64,000 nt of DNA from Acheta domesticus (GCA_031308135.1 JAHLJT010003656.1:70140984-70204983); one strand, 5' to 3'. Shown: positions 1-11,390, numbered from the stretch's first letter. The notes: generated by a model not told the origin, from the sequence alone. Numbers and translations: made by a program.

Positions 1-1250
1 TCCCTCGTTTCATTTGCACATTTGATTTTGTATTTTCCAATTGAAAATTTAGAGGCGTTCTTTTTGTCAAAATCCGTATACGCTATTTGAGCAACTTCGA
101 CTGCATGTTCGGATGTGCGTATCCAGTCATTCACTTCTAGACCACTTCCCTTACACCAATCGAAGCATAGCCGGTATCATTCTATGCGACTCGGTGCCCT
201 GATGGGGAACTGATTGTTAATTTGTATTCAGATCCGTCCACAAGATTCAAAGAAATTTCCAAAAACGTGTTTTTTCGTGTTTTGGTGCTGCGATCTTTGT
301 GAGTATGCTGGGTATTAAACCAAAGCCACCTAAATAGATCTCTGTAGGTGGCGTTGATTAAACCCCAATACCACGTGGTTGTTTTCAGTCCACAACAATA
401 TATTTTCTTTCAAGAGGATGGTAACACCAAATTTTGACAAAGAAGCAAAATTAAATGAACATCTGCTGGTAGAATTTGTTGTGAATTCGTAAGTGTGAAA
501 TATTTCATGTGTATATTTTATAATGAATATGCAAATTACCTTGGAACATTAAATTTACGAATGAATACGAAGAAAAACGGAACTGTAAGTAATACTAGAA
601 AATACATTTCGTCAGGCTTGCAAAGATCGATTTTCAATTTAATGTGACTTGCAAGTTATTTGCCTTATTCACATAAAACATACAAAACAGTAACTTAATG
701 CTATATATTCCCCTTCAGAACACAAATGAGACTGACTTTGTAGAGTTTTAAAATCTTAAAATGTTAGGGAACAAAAATATGGAAGTGTCAGGGTACTCAA
801 AGGAATCATATGTAGTTGTAGAAGATTTTGCGTCAGAATTTTCCGAACTAACTGACAATGATCTTAGCATTAGAGAATAAGCGCAGAAAAACAGCTTACA
901 GGTTATGAATTATATTCGTATTAACAAACAAGACGTAAAAATATAACTGTACTAAATTTAATAATTCGCATCATACACCTGCAAGTATTTTTTTACGGCT
1001 ATTGTAATTTTGAAATTCCAATATAACCAGTTCTTATCCTGTATGGAGATAATATACAAGGTCGTTGCGTGTTGGGAATTTTTGAACGGGAGTATAACAT
1101 TGACAGCTACTACGATTCATATGTAACTCCCAATCCCAGATGGTGTAAGAACATATTTGAACAAAGCTCGGCACGAAATATGAAAGAAATTTTCAATATA
1201 TGAAAATATTTTTAAACCAGTTTACAGCGTCGGGCGACACCACATTCAAC
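1..1250. other. unassigned AT-rich DNA
   Basis: No gene, RNA or repeat boundary could be recognised here. Reading frames are short and broken by stops on both strands. The sequence resembles the AT-rich background of the rest of the window. Confidence 0.6.

Positions 1251-1306
<56 letters not shown>
1251..1306. repeat. (ATT)n microsatellite
   Basis: Near-perfect ATT array of about 56 bases. Similar arrays further on (7.3-12 kb) border LINE fragments, but no LINE coding remnant was recognised beside this one. Confidence 0.97.
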
Positions 1307-1311
<5 letters not shown>

Positions 1312-2159
1312 TTGTTTAAGAACAGGTGTCAATGATTTAGTTACCTAATACAAAAAAAATCAGTAGTCCATTTAATTCTTGCATAGATTCACTAAATTAC
1401 GATTTTTATTAAAATATTTACCATTCTGCTCCCGGTCTTTTCTTTCTTTCATTTGTTGTGTTAAGTTAACTTACCTTCTAAAATTTATATAATGTAAGTG
1501 ACTTTACTTTATCTTATTTTTAAAAACATATTTTTTTAAATTTAAATTACCCATCATAATAGCACATAACTGAACGTGTTTATACTTTATTTGTTTGTAT
1601 CAGGTAACTCGTGATGGTGGTGGTGAAAACTAGTCATCTAAAGTTGCTCTTATAATAAAAAGCTAAAAAGCTGCTCTTTAATGAAAGAATAACGTTGATC
1701 AAGACAACGGTTCTAATTATTTCATTTAGAATGACAACGCAACAAGAATGTTACCAATACAAGAATCCATGAAAATTAATTACACATTGTTAGACTTTAT
1801 ACAAATGAAACAGCTTCAATGGTAAGGCCATGTCCACAGAATGGAAGAAATTATTAAATTGGATGACTATTGGCAACAGAAAAAGAGGTAGACAGAAAAT
1901 AACATGAATACAAAGTATATTAAAGACAATGAAGAAAAAAATACACTGAATATTGTAAAAATAAAATAAAATATAAGAAATTAATTTAAATAATATAAAA
2001 AAGGAAAGTATAATGTACCTTATATGGTTATAGGAAAATGTATTGTAACACCTTGTAAACCTATTGAATAAATAAAGAAATGCCAACACATCTCCAACCA
2101 AAGGCGTTTCTGCGGGCGCCACTCACAAGGGGCTGCTATTTAGAGTATACTCGCTGAAA
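1307..2159. other. unassigned AT-rich DNA
   Basis: Low-GC sequence without a convincing reading frame. AATAAA-like strings occur near 2068 but no transcript can be tied to them. Confidence 0.6.
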
Positions 2160-2727
2160 GAAATAACAACAAACCTAATTTGAAGTATTCTGACAGGGGC
2201 GCAAATTCTATGCTTGTCATGGGCGCCTGAATACCTAGATGAGCCTCTGTCTCCAACACTCCAAGAACTGCATTTTGGACTGATGTTCCCGAGAGCAGCC
2301 CCAGTGTCGGGCGGGCGATGGATGCGGGGGCGGGCGGTGCGGGCGACGCGGCGGTGCGGCGCCCGCGGGCGGTGGCGCGGAGCGGCGCGGCGCGAGTATA
2401 AATAGCCGGCCCAGCGGCCTTAACATTCTTCCCAGCGCACGGGTTGCGATCCGAGAGCTGCAGCGGTGGCGGTGGCGGTGGGGAGCGGACGGACGGGTGG
2501 GTGGGTGGGTGGGACGAAGGTGGCTGGGTGGCAGCGCGGGCGGCGCGCCCGCCCGGGGCAAGGCCGCCCGTGGGCGAGCGGCCGCTGCCTGTTGAGATTC
2601 GACCGCGCCACGCCACGTCGCCCCGCCCCCGCACCGCCCCGCACCGCCCCGCGCCGCCGCGCAATTAGTGCTCGATTGAAATACCCGACTCCGGGACGTA
2701 AAATGTGTTTGTGTATGATGCGTGCTC
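2160..2727. other. GC/CpG-rich island
   Basis: An abrupt rise in GC and CpG content begins near 2260 and ends near 2700, before a TG-rich minisatellite. Overlapping open frames on both strands are rich in Arg, Pro, Ala and Gly and look like composition artefacts, not proteins. A TATA-type promoter lies inside on the plus strand, so this may be the promoter and first exon of an unseen transcript. Whether it is used cannot be judged from sequence alone. Confidence 0.7.
2397..2428 (+). promoter_or_regulatory. candidate TATA/Inr core promoter, plus strand
   Basis: TATAAATAG at 2397-2405 lies in otherwise GC-rich DNA, where such a string is unlikely by chance. It is followed about 28 bases later by AACATTC (2422-2428), a fair match to an arthropod initiator. 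This spacing is canonical for a TATA promoter. A clear downstream promoter element was not found at the expected offset. A possible splice donor (ACGTAAAATG) lies near 2696-2705. This is sequence evidence only. Confidence 0.5.
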
Positions 2728-3055
2728 ATGTGTGTGTGTGTTTGGCTGTGTGTGTTTGGCTGTGTGTTTGGCTGTGTGTGTTTGGCTGTGTGTGTTTGGC
2801 TGTGTGTGTTTGGCTGTGTGTGTTTGGCTGTGTGTGTTTGGCTGTGTGTGTTTGGCTGTGTGTGTTGGCTGTGTGTGTGTGGCTGTGTGTGTGTGCTGTG
2901 TGTGTGCGGCTGTGTGTGTGCGGCTGTGTGTGTGCGGCTGTGGTGTGTGTGTGGCTGTGTGTGTGGTGTGGCTGTGTGTGTGTGTGGCTGTGTGTGTGTG
3001 GGCTGTGTGTGTGCGCGCGCGCGTGTATGTTTGTGTGTGTGTGTGTGTGGTCGCG
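2728..3055. repeat. TG-rich minisatellite
   Basis: Imperfect array of GGCTGTGTGTGTTT-like units (TGTG runs separated by TTTGGC, GGC or CGGC), ending in a GC/GT run. Because the array has no stop codons in several frames, it generates long Cys/Val-rich frames on plus and Thr/His-rich frames on minus. These are not proteins. Confidence 0.95.
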
Positions 3056-3104
3056 CGCGCTTGAAGGGAAGAAGTGGCATCAAAGGATACCCCCAGCTGA
3101 GTGG

Positions 3105-3648
3105 GTCCACCGGAGAAGTGATTCAGGGCATCAACTGATGTTACTGCAGAGTCTCGGACTGGGAGGTCCTAGGTTCGAATGCCACTAGGGGAGAATTCTG
3201 AATTTAGCCACTAGGGGAGAATTCTGGTGGCCGGCTGCTCTGATCGTAGTTTTTCCGTGTTTTTTCTGATCAATAACAGGGGAATGCCATTAGTACCTGA
3301 CACATGGGCCACTGACCGCGCGCGATCTTTCCTTCCTCTTCTTCTGTCCTCATCCTTTACTTAACATGCACTGTGCTTTCACATTTGGCGGGAGACCAGT
3401 CGGTGCCTTAGTTTGTCTCGGCTGGGGCGGTGCCACGCTGGTGGGGAATACGTGGTTGGGGAAACCCCTCACGACGACGGTAGGTCAGCGTCGTATCTCG
3501 CGATCCAGCGGGGGACGATCATCGCCACTTCCCATGACAAAACATGCTCTACACTTACGGGACTAATGACCTTAGCCGTTGAAGCGACCGGATCACTAAT
3601 CATCAATCAACCAAATCAATCAATCAATCAATCAATCAATCTGAGTTG
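3105..3648 (+). mobile_element. tRNA-headed SINE, copy 1 (near full length)
   Basis: The head contains an A-box-like string (ATTCAGGGCATC, 3121-3132) and a B-box-like GGTTCGAATGCC (3172-3183), the two internal Pol III promoter parts of tRNA-derived SINEs. The body has blocks shared with eight other loci in the window: CGCGCGATCTTTCCTTCCTC, GGGAGACCAGTCGG, and the GGGACTAATGACCTTAGC block. The 3' end is a (AATC)n tail at about 3600-3640. A 20-bp string starting GCCACTAGGGG is duplicated at 3181 and 3207. Open frames across it are spurious. Confidence 0.85.
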
Positions 3649-3650
3649 CT

Positions 3651-3773
3651 CCAGGGCAACAGATGTTGCAACTGCAGGGAATCAGGTCGGCTAGAATTCT
3701 ACTCCCTACGGCAGCCCATTTTCGACACAATCTAGGTCGAATTCAGCCGCTGTCTGGAGAATCCTACTGGCCG
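3651..3773 (+). mobile_element. SINE copy 2, 5' part (interrupted)
   Basis: Directly follows the tail of copy 1. It contains the head remnant (GGGCAACAGATGTTGCAACT resembles the SINE head) and the block GTCGAATTCAGCCGCTGTCT seen in other copies, then stops matching at about 3773. The next expected SINE segment appears 1.2 kb downstream at 4979. The two parts are read as one copy split by an insertion. Confidence 0.7.
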
Positions 3774-4923
3774 TAAGCGTCGGGTGCCGGAGTTGGTTCA
3801 GTGTGAAGAACTGAAGGCAACGGAATCACGGGACGGACCAGCAATGGAGCGATGGCAGAGGAATGAAACGGACGGATATGTAGTGTGCGGAAGAAAGAGC
3901 ATGGACAGTAGTGAAATCTGGAACCATCGGGGAGGATAGGCATCGGGAATGATAAGATAGTGGGGAAGGGCATGAAGTGAACTAAAACGATGATGTTACT
4001 AAAGTGAATAAAAGACAATATCGGCGCGTAAAGATATCCACGTGGGCGAGTGCGGAGGAGCGGCTGAATGTGGATTTCCGTGCCTCAGTCCACCCGTTAA
4101 TGTTTGGTATATGTAGCTTCGAGAACAGGCGGGAACAACGACGTCATTGGAGTGAGTGAGATTGATTACTGGAATATGTTGAAAGTGGTGAACTCGGCAT
4201 TGATAAAGTAACGCACGCGGGCGGACACTAGTATGGCATCGAGTGAATGTAGAGGAACAGCATGAAACAATCGGTTGTGAGAACGGAGAAGAAAAGAACT
4301 TATTACGGACGGCGGAGGTGAGAAGCATTAGCGGGCAACGCACGGTAGGTCCGTTACAACGGCAGTGGACATCAAGATCTCGGCAGTCGGCGTCGTGCAA
4401 GGAACGTCGGAAGAGCATCGAAGGCGGGCGGCGAAACGGGCCCCTTACCGTCGTCGTCATCCTACGACCCGAAGAGGCCCGAGCACGGACGGCGCGGCGC
4501 GAAGCATCGCCCTGTCGGCAGAGGGGCGAACGCGAAGCGGCGCGGTCCGGGGACTGGAGTACTGTGAGTAAGAACGACCGGAAGAATATTGGGAGGGAGG
4601 GTAACTAGACAGCAGGAGACAGTGATCTTTAGTCGAGGCCCCACAGATGTGGGAATTATAACAAATGAGTGAGATTCCAGGGTAATGAAGAGTTTACAAA
4701 TGGGAATGTGAATTTAAAATAGGGAAAGGACAAAGTAAATGTTTTTGTGAGCAACAAGAATCACCAATTTTGTATTGTAATTATTCGAGCAATAAAAATT
4801 CATGTTTACCCGTAAGTTTCCATTGTTGAACATGATTGAATCCGGAGCCCATTCCCGGGTAAGAGTCCCTGTCCCCCTTTTCTAATAAATATTGTGCAGA
4901 GTCAAATCCACGACTCGTTTCAA

Positions 4924-4925
<2 letters not shown>
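3774..4925. mobile_element. 1.15-kb unidentified insertion inside SINE copy 2
   Basis: This block separates two halves of one SINE copy. It has a GC-richer first part (to about 4600) and an AT-richer end with AATAAA at about 4791 and 4883. No transposase or reverse transcriptase motif is seen. A solo LTR would fit the size and poly(A) signals, but TG...CA ends and a target duplication were not found. A short SINE deletion at the junction may have removed them. Confidence 0.4.
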
Positions 4926-4970
<45 letters not shown>

Positions 4971-4978
4971 TATATTAT
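4926..4978. repeat. (TA)n microsatellite
   Basis: About 50 bases of TA dinucleotides at the right junction between the inserted block and the resumed SINE. Confidence 0.97.
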
Positions 4979-5285
4979 TGGCGAATGCCGCTGCAGTTAT
5001 TTAACTGACAACGAACAGCGTTTGTTTTCCAACATCGTGGTTCCCTCTCCCTTACTACCTTCATCCTTACATGCGCTACGTACTACATATGGCGGGGAGA
5101 CCAGTTGGACGTTTAGAGCTTGTCCCGCCTGGAGCGGTGCCTCGCTGGCGGGTGAGGGAAAAACCCTGCAAACCGACGTGTATGTCGGTGCCGGTTATCA
5201 TTTCCAGTGAGAGATATCCCGATACCTCTCAATATATGTGTCATGCACTACATTTATCGGGCCAATGACGTCTGATAATATGACT
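4979..5285 (+). mobile_element. SINE copy 2, 3' part
   Basis: Begins TTGGCGAATGCCG, the middle of the SINE, and runs through GGGGAGACCAGTTGGACG, GAGCTTGTCCCGCCTGGAGC and the late ATCGGGCCAATGACG block. About 60 bases of SINE between the two halves are missing. No clear (AATC)n tail remains. Confidence 0.8.
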
Positions 5286-5324
5286 GCAAATAATAAGTAC
5301 ACTTCCTTATTATTTCCGGCGGTG

Positions 5325-5400
5325 AATGAGTGGTAAGCGTACTGGCTACTTAACCTCAAGAGAGCGAGTTCGATTTCGACAGAGGTGCGTGGATTTTCGA
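5325..5400 (+). repeat. tRNA-like Pol III box pair (possible second SINE head)
   Basis: GAGTGGTAAGCG (about 5328) and GAGTTCGATTTC (about 5367) resemble A and B boxes at tRNA-like spacing. A proper cloverleaf was not apparent, so a tRNA-derived repeat or tRNA pseudogene is more likely than a working tRNA gene. Confidence 0.35.
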
Positions 5401-5627
5401 CGAGCGGGATCCAATGGTCAGTCGTACTTGTCATGTAGAATAATCCTCACTGAATGTCCGGTAAAATTCAATTAAAGAAAAAAGCTGTCAGAATGAAATT
5501 CCATACTCTCTTATTTGGGGAAAGTCTCGAGTAACTGATTAATTATTTTTGCAGTCGTTATGGTTATTGTCACGCTTCCTGGTAGTTCTTACGGAAATGA
5601 AAATATAGTAGATACGCTCTGACCTTA

Positions 5628-6097
5628 CAGAGTGCCAACTAGGAAATTTCCGCCGACTGGTCTAATCGACAGTTTTCCGTGGTTTCTCCGATCTATAACA
5701 GGCGAATCCCGGAGCAGTACCCTAATAAATGGACATCGAACAGCGCGCGATCTTTCCATCCTCTTTCCTTGTCTTATCCTCACACCTTACTTACTATTAC
5801 ACTTACATTCATTACATAACACCGTTCATAACATAACACCATTACATTCATTGATTACATAAACCGGAAGGCCAGTTGGGACTTGGTGCTTGACGCGGTT
5901 GGTGCGGTACCCCACTGGTGGGAAATACGTGGTTGGGGAAAACCCTGCTGAACGAAGTGTAGGTCGGCGCCGAATCTCACCATCCTCCTTGGGAAATATC
6001 ACCGGTACCTTCCGGGAAATAAGAGTGCACTAGACTTTGGAGACTAATGACCTTACGAGTTGGCGCGCCTGGAATCACTAATCAACTAATAAATGAC
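5628..6097 (+). mobile_element. SINE copy 3 (head missing)
   Basis: Starts in the mid body (TTTTCCGTGGTTTCTCCGAT), continues through GGCGAATCCCGGAGCAGTAC, CGCGCGATCTTTCC, GGTGGGAAATACGTGGTTGG and the AATCACTAATCAACTAAT end. A local expansion of CATTACAT-type repeats lies near 5790-5860. Confidence 0.85.
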
Positions 6098-6279
6098 AAT
6101 GTGAAATGACAGTGCGCCCAATTCGCGATCCGCATTTTCCTTTCGCTGACACTTTTCGACGGGTGCGCGATGCATTTTCGCGATGCACGTGGCGTGTGTC
6201 GTTCTGACGCACATGTGAAAAATATTGTTTGACGTAATAGCCACCGTGTTAAAATGTTGCCAACAATGCTCGTTGCTTC

Positions 6280-6930
6280 CTTTTTTTCGTAACGAACTTG
6301 TGGTGTGAAATATGATAAGTAGGGAGCGGATTTCTATGATTTTGCATATTTTTGTTTCTTGGTTCAGGACATAGCTAAGTGAAATTTTTTGACATTTGGT
6401 TATAATTGAATGTTATCTAGATTAATGTGTTAGGGAAAATTTGTGCATATTTAACCGATTTTTCTTGTTGGTGCATATTTCTGTAATTATAGGAGCATAT
6501 TTTTGTAAAAATAGAGAAAAAAGGTTCATGTTTTCATAGATTTTATTTGTGATCGTTCATTGATTAGAAAAATGTCAAAATTGTTATTTTTCTATAGGTG
6601 TTAAAATACTTGGTGCAAATGTAGGATATTTCTTGATATATTTTTTAAACTAGGCAGAAAAATTGAAAGAAGACCTATAATGTACTTCACTAAGGTGCAT
6701 ATTTACTTCAATTATTTCTCCCGAGAAGTAAGCTAGGTTAAATTATGTTTACACAATTTTTTTCATTCCAAGCATGCTTCTCCTGAATTTTATCAGCAAA
6801 GGTTTATACAAGAAATGAAATATTGTTGATTTAATTGCATACTTGAAGGGCATATTTCAGAATTTTAAGTCATAAATGCATATTTTAAAAAGTATATTTC
6901 AAAGATTTTTTTAGGTCATAAAAATCCACA
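6280..6930. repeat. AT-rich dispersed repeat with spaced GCATATTT motifs
   Basis: GCATATTT or close variants recur many times at irregular spacing (6436, 6471, 6492, 6697, 6850, 6877). The terminal stretch (AAGTCATAAATGCATATTTT...TTAGGTCATA) resembles a block at 40580-40660. It is probably an old non-autonomous element; the boundaries and class are unclear. Confidence 0.45.
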
Positions 6931-7288
6931 CCCTAATGATAAGTAATGCCCTTTGTATTGACCATGTAAGGCCCTTCAAGCAATTGTTGTCTGCACGTTT
7001 CTTTCCCGCCTGATTACATACGTTCCTCTCCCCGCAAAACCTCCCCACTCAGCTCGCGGGATCCTGCGCTCTTTCGAGGCCCGTTGGGCTGACCTGGTCG
7101 AAAACAGAGCTCTCGAAATATCCTCCAACGTTAACAAAACACACTCTAACACTCGATCATCTCACGTCTTGAATAATACTGGGCGAGTGAAAATTGAACC
7201 TCCATTCACAAATACCGAATTGATACTCAGATCAAAATTCTCCAAGTTGTCTCGAAGATCTCATTTTCAACTCTACTACCACTACTGC
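6931..7288. other. unassigned sequence
   Basis: No feature recognised; slightly GC-richer around 7020-7100. Confidence 0.5.

Positions 7289-7361
<73 letters not shown>
7289..7361. repeat. (ATT)n array, 3' border of LINE fragment A
   Basis: ATT array of about 73 bases. On the minus strand it is an (AAT)n run directly after the 3' end of the LINE fragment, as in retroposons that end in or insert into TAA microsatellites. The tyrosine run predicted from it on plus is an artefact. Confidence 0.95.
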
Positions 7362-7362
<1 letters not shown>

Positions 7363-7783
7363 CATTACATCACGACTAAAGATCTTATGAGTCGGCTGAA
7401 TTTAAAATCTACTCCAGGTTGCAACCAGCTACCTAAGGAGCAGATTCGGTGAATATCAGTGCCTCTACAATACTTTACGCAAAATGTGGGCTGTTCCAAA
7501 TAAAGCAATTTCTTGCACTTCCCAGTCTTTTGAATTACCTGGGAGTTTAGACAAGTTCTTACTCAAATTTTGCGGAACAAATCCCAGAGCTCCGATAACT
7601 ATCGGGACGACCCTGTGCTTTTACGCCCCACATTCGGCTGATCTCGATTTCCAAACTCTTGTATTTAAGACGTTTCTCTGCCTCCTTGGTAACGACGTTT
7701 TGATCGCAAGGTACAGCAACATCGATTAGTAAACACGATTTTTTCGCCAAATCCCGAATAACTATATCCGGTTTGTTTGCCGC
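7362..7783 (-). pseudogene. LINE fragment A: C-terminal restriction-like endonuclease remnant
   Basis: Minus-strand translation near 7779-7560 reads NKPDIVIRD, then [13 protein letters not shown] and [10 protein letters not shown]. This PD...D pattern with IDVAVP and the following EK..KY is the signature of the restriction-like endonuclease at the C-terminus of site-specific LINEs of the R4/Dong type. The frame then shifts, with a GALG-like segment in another frame. The copy is 5'-truncated at an ATT array and followed by a second ATT array, so only the 3' end survives. It is not functional. Confidence 0.85.

Positions 7784-7851
<68 letters not shown>
7784..7851. repeat. (ATT)n array between LINE fragments A and B
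   Basis: About 68 bases of ATT. It is the 5' border of fragment A and the 3' border of fragment B, both on minus. Confidence 0.97.
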
Positions 7852-8076
7852 TTACCTCCTACGTTACGACTAAAGATGTTATGAGTCGGCTGAATATAAA
7901 ATCTTCTCCAGGTTGCTACCAGCTGTCTAAGGAGCAGGTCTAGGGACTGTCGGTGCCTCTACAATACTTTGTGCAAAATGGTGAGCTGTTCCAAATAAAG
8001 CAATTACTTGTATTTTCCAGACTTTTGAATGACCTGGATGTTTAGCTAAGTTCTTACACAATTTTGCGGACCAAAA
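7852..8076 (-). mobile_element. LINE fragment B: 3'-terminal piece, same family as A
   Basis: Nucleotide-level match to 7362-7570: shared strings include ATGAGTCGGCTGAAT, GTGCCTCTACAATACTTT and GCTGTTCCAAATAAAGCAAT. Only about 225 bases of the 3' end are present, cut at an ATT array on each side. It is a severely 5'-truncated insertion or a partial duplicate of A. Confidence 0.85.

Positions 8077-8137
<61 letters not shown>
8077..8137. repeat. (ATT)n array between LINE fragments B and C
   Basis: About 61 bases of ATT, at the 5' cut of fragment B and the 3' end of fragment C. Confidence 0.97.
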
Positions 8138-8139
<2 letters not shown>

Positions 8140-9769
8140 CAGTTTTTACTGGTCGGTGAGTCAATCACTCGCAGGTATGATGGCCAGGTGTGCAGTTGCT
8201 TTATTGAAGATTCAGATGACTTCTAACAAAACGGCATGTATTCAAAATAACTGCCTTCTGCATATTATATATACTTCTGGCATCCAAGTGAAGACACTCT
8301 AGTCCTCGAAGTGTCATTTTCGGGATCACTCCTGTGGCTGATATTATTATTGGCACAGTTGTCACTTTGCTGAGGTTCCACTGAGCTGCGACTTCATGGG
8401 ACGAGATCAGTATATTTCTAGTATCTTCTCTTGGTGTTTTACCGATATATTGTGGGTGTTAGATTATTGATATATCAATAAGGAAAGTCTGTCGATGTTT
8501 ATATCAATGTGTGTTATATAGGGTCAATTGCCGCCAACTTGTCTGTCAGTGATAATGGAGCGATCCCAGTAGAGCGTGTGCTCACTACTTTCAAGCACGC
8601 TCTGAGGGACATAATTGTAATACGGCAATGGAAGTGGCGAGTAAGCCCGTTTTCATTGCTAATAATTGGTGGACCTGCTTCGCCTACTTCATCATGCCTC
8701 TTTTTATATTCCAACTGTGCGTAGGCCAGCTACATCCACTTGCCACGTGTTGGATAGTTTCGCTTGCGGCATCACATCTCCTACACGTGGATTGGATGGT
8801 CGAATCTCTCAGAATGTGTTTTCTGTAGTTCAAGTTGGCACCACTTGGTCCTGGATAGCTATCATGAAGGCTTCTGTCTCCGGAAAGAGATCCCCATGCT
8901 GGAGCCATGCGTGCGACGCAAAGATGATCGATTTCTGAATTGCTCAGCTCATGGGAGTACCTTCCGTGCAGTGTCTTCGCTTTCCATGAGGTTATCTTCT
9001 CTTCGGTTTCAGTGACTGGCTGAACAGGTGGATCAGTCATTTTTAGGTTCAGAGGCACTACAGTTATTATCAACTGCCATCAGCTGCTTTCTGAATTCTC
9101 CCACAATGTTCCAAGAAGTATCTTCTGAGTGATTCAATTTGAGAGCTATGTAGATTTACGAGATCTACAACACCTCGTCCTCCTTGTGATCTTGGAAGGG
9201 TAAAACGCTCAATACTTGAATGGGGATGATGTTTTCGGCTGTTGAGTCATAGCAGTTCGAATTGTCCTCTGAAGATTGTCGAGGTCTGTATTGCTCCATT
9301 TAATAACACCAAAGGAATATGTCAGTACTGGAATAACATATGAATTGATGGCCTGTACAAGATTTCTAGCAGAGAGTTGAGTTTTCAAGAGTCCATGCAA
9401 TCTGTTTACACACTTCAGTAGTTAGTATGTTCTTAGTGGCAGTGTGTTTAATTCGGAGTGACTGTTGGAAACCCAAGTATTTGTATGCTTCATGGGGTTC
9501 CATGAAGGCAATCTTTGGCTCATTATTATTTGCCGAATTATTAACTTGCATACGACCCCGAATGATATTCACTCTCCTGCACTTATACAAACCGAATTTC
9601 ATCTGAATGTCTTCGGTGAATTTCTCCGTCACACTAATTAGTTGCCGCATATGATTCTCAGTGACTGCATAGAGTTTCAGGTCATCCATGTAAAGAAGAT
9701 GCGAGACACGAAGAAGGGTTGAGTTCCCTTTTTTAAGAGCGATGCCATGATTAGATGCATTTAGTAGAG

Positions 9770-9771
<2 letters not shown>
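8138..9771 (-). pseudogene. LINE fragment C: 3' half of an R4/Dong-like element
   Basis: The longest LINE remnant here. Reading minus, in order: reverse transcriptase palm with HLLYMDDLKLYA (about 9700-9665) and GLYKCRRVNI; thumb region with INSYVIPVLTYSFGVIKWS (about 9350-9290); TLPRSQGGRG (about 9200); a CCHC-type finger with CRRCDAASETIQHVASGC (about 8790-8735); then LYWDRSIITD (about 8580-8550), the start of the restriction-like endonuclease, followed by degraded sequence to 8138. The NRPD motif expected after WDRSIITD reads N-stop-PY. Several frameshifts and stops show it is dead. The 5' truncation falls inside the reverse transcriptase at an ATT array. Confidence 0.92.

Positions 9772-9805
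<34 letters not shown>
9772..9805. repeat. (ATT)n array, 5' border of LINE fragment C
   Basis: About 34 bases of ATT. It reads in frame as an asparagine run ahead of the reverse transcriptase remnant, which makes a spurious longer frame. Confidence 0.95.
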
Positions 9806-11390
9806 CATCATTATCAACTCGTGACTGGATATGTGAATAATGGAAAGCTGCTGAAATTCGGAGCAATCCCATCAGTGAGAAAATGTTATTAATTCTAATT
9901 GAATGAACAAATAAGAGACTACGTAGGTAGTCCAGATCGTAAAGAAAATTTGTCGTCTGTACTTCCCCAACCCTTGAAATAGAAAAACTAAAATTAATAG
10001 TCCGTTAGATATAGATGGAAAGTGTCATCGATGTTGTAACAAAACTGCACATACTAATGCTCCTTGACTGAAGAGAGCTATACATTGAAAATCTTCGGGA
10101 CTTTCAAGCGTGTATCTTAGTAACATAGTAATCGCTTTGTAGCACGTCACTTTATTTGCTCTTGCATCTTCTTTCACCTCCTTTAAAAAAAGTGTTTTGA
10201 AATACTACGTATTTTAACACTCTTCGTTGTGCCGTCGTTTACTTTAGCTTCGTATAAGTGATTAAGTTGTTACTGAAGGGAATGTTGGAAATCTCAATAT
10301 AAGACAGACATGTTTTCGTAATATATTACAAAACCTCGGCCAGAAACAGCTGTAAGCAAGTTGAAGTAGACTGAAGGCAAATCATTTGGCAGAGAAGCTT
10401 TCGGTTACTCAGACATCTAAAGGTGGATGCAAAGGCTTGCCATTTACGTCAGGCAAGGTAATGAAAATGGATTTCTATATGATTTTGTGTTTAAGCGATC
10501 CAATGTTATGCTCATACGATATTAGTTCTCTAAGGGAAGGTGGTTATTGGGGAACCAACTTTTTTGCAGTAATGTAAATTGACCGTACGAAATGTACAAT
10601 ACGAACAATGAATAAATCTATTTAATTAATTTAATTTAATCTAATTTAATACACTTAAATGCACATTAACACCACGATGACACGTTACACTATAAAGTTT
10701 CATGAAGGTATTAATGTACGATGCATGTACATTACGATACGATGTACGATAAAGCATTACGCGATGGATTATAGAATGCAAAATAGAACCAAATGAATGC
10801 ATTTCAGTCGCAGTCACACTGAAGGAAACAGACGAAACATTCTTCCTATTATTTTCATTTATTTGCAAGAAATGTTTCCAGTCGTTTATTTAAGCACTTC
10901 ATAACATGTAATTTATGTTTGAGACAATCGTTCTTCATAAAAGTTTGTATTGAACAGTAAGTTTATGTGCTGCTCATTTTATTTCAGGTATAAATACGTC
11001 AATATTTTGTAATGTTTATCAATAATAACTATCACAATTTAATCTTTCGCTCTTCCATGATTTTGCACCGGTTACAAATAGATCGAGAACATTTCTGCCT
11101 GGATTATTCCTAAAAGAACAAAATGCTGTCCAGGGCAACATTTTTTCCTTTTATCATCATTAAGAAATTTATTCGTTATATAAGAAATTCATCAGAACTT
11201 TTCACATTCATCTGCTCTTTCAGAAAATTCTCAATTTCTTGCATATTTTAATTGTTATATCTAATAAGTTGTCTAAATTAATCCGCAGCATAGAGGCACT
11301 AAATACAGTAGTTTTCAGAAAAATTTATGTTAAAATGCATTTGGTTGCGTCATTCATTTTTATATGCGCCACATCTTCATCCGTTTTCCA
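9806..11390. other. unassigned sequence
   Basis: AT-rich sequence with short TTAAT-type repeats near 10620-10660 and repeated GTACGATG/ACGATAC strings near 10715-10760. No gene recognised. Confidence 0.55.

Noticed and set aside
2235..3188. Long open frames over the TG minisatellite (Cys/Val-rich on plus, Thr/His-rich on minus)
   Set aside because: They exist only because the repeat lacks stop codons; no start context, domain or splice support.
3118..3190. Functional tRNA gene at the SINE head
   Set aside because: Only A- and B-box-like strings are present; no cloverleaf, and the same head lies at other SINE copies.
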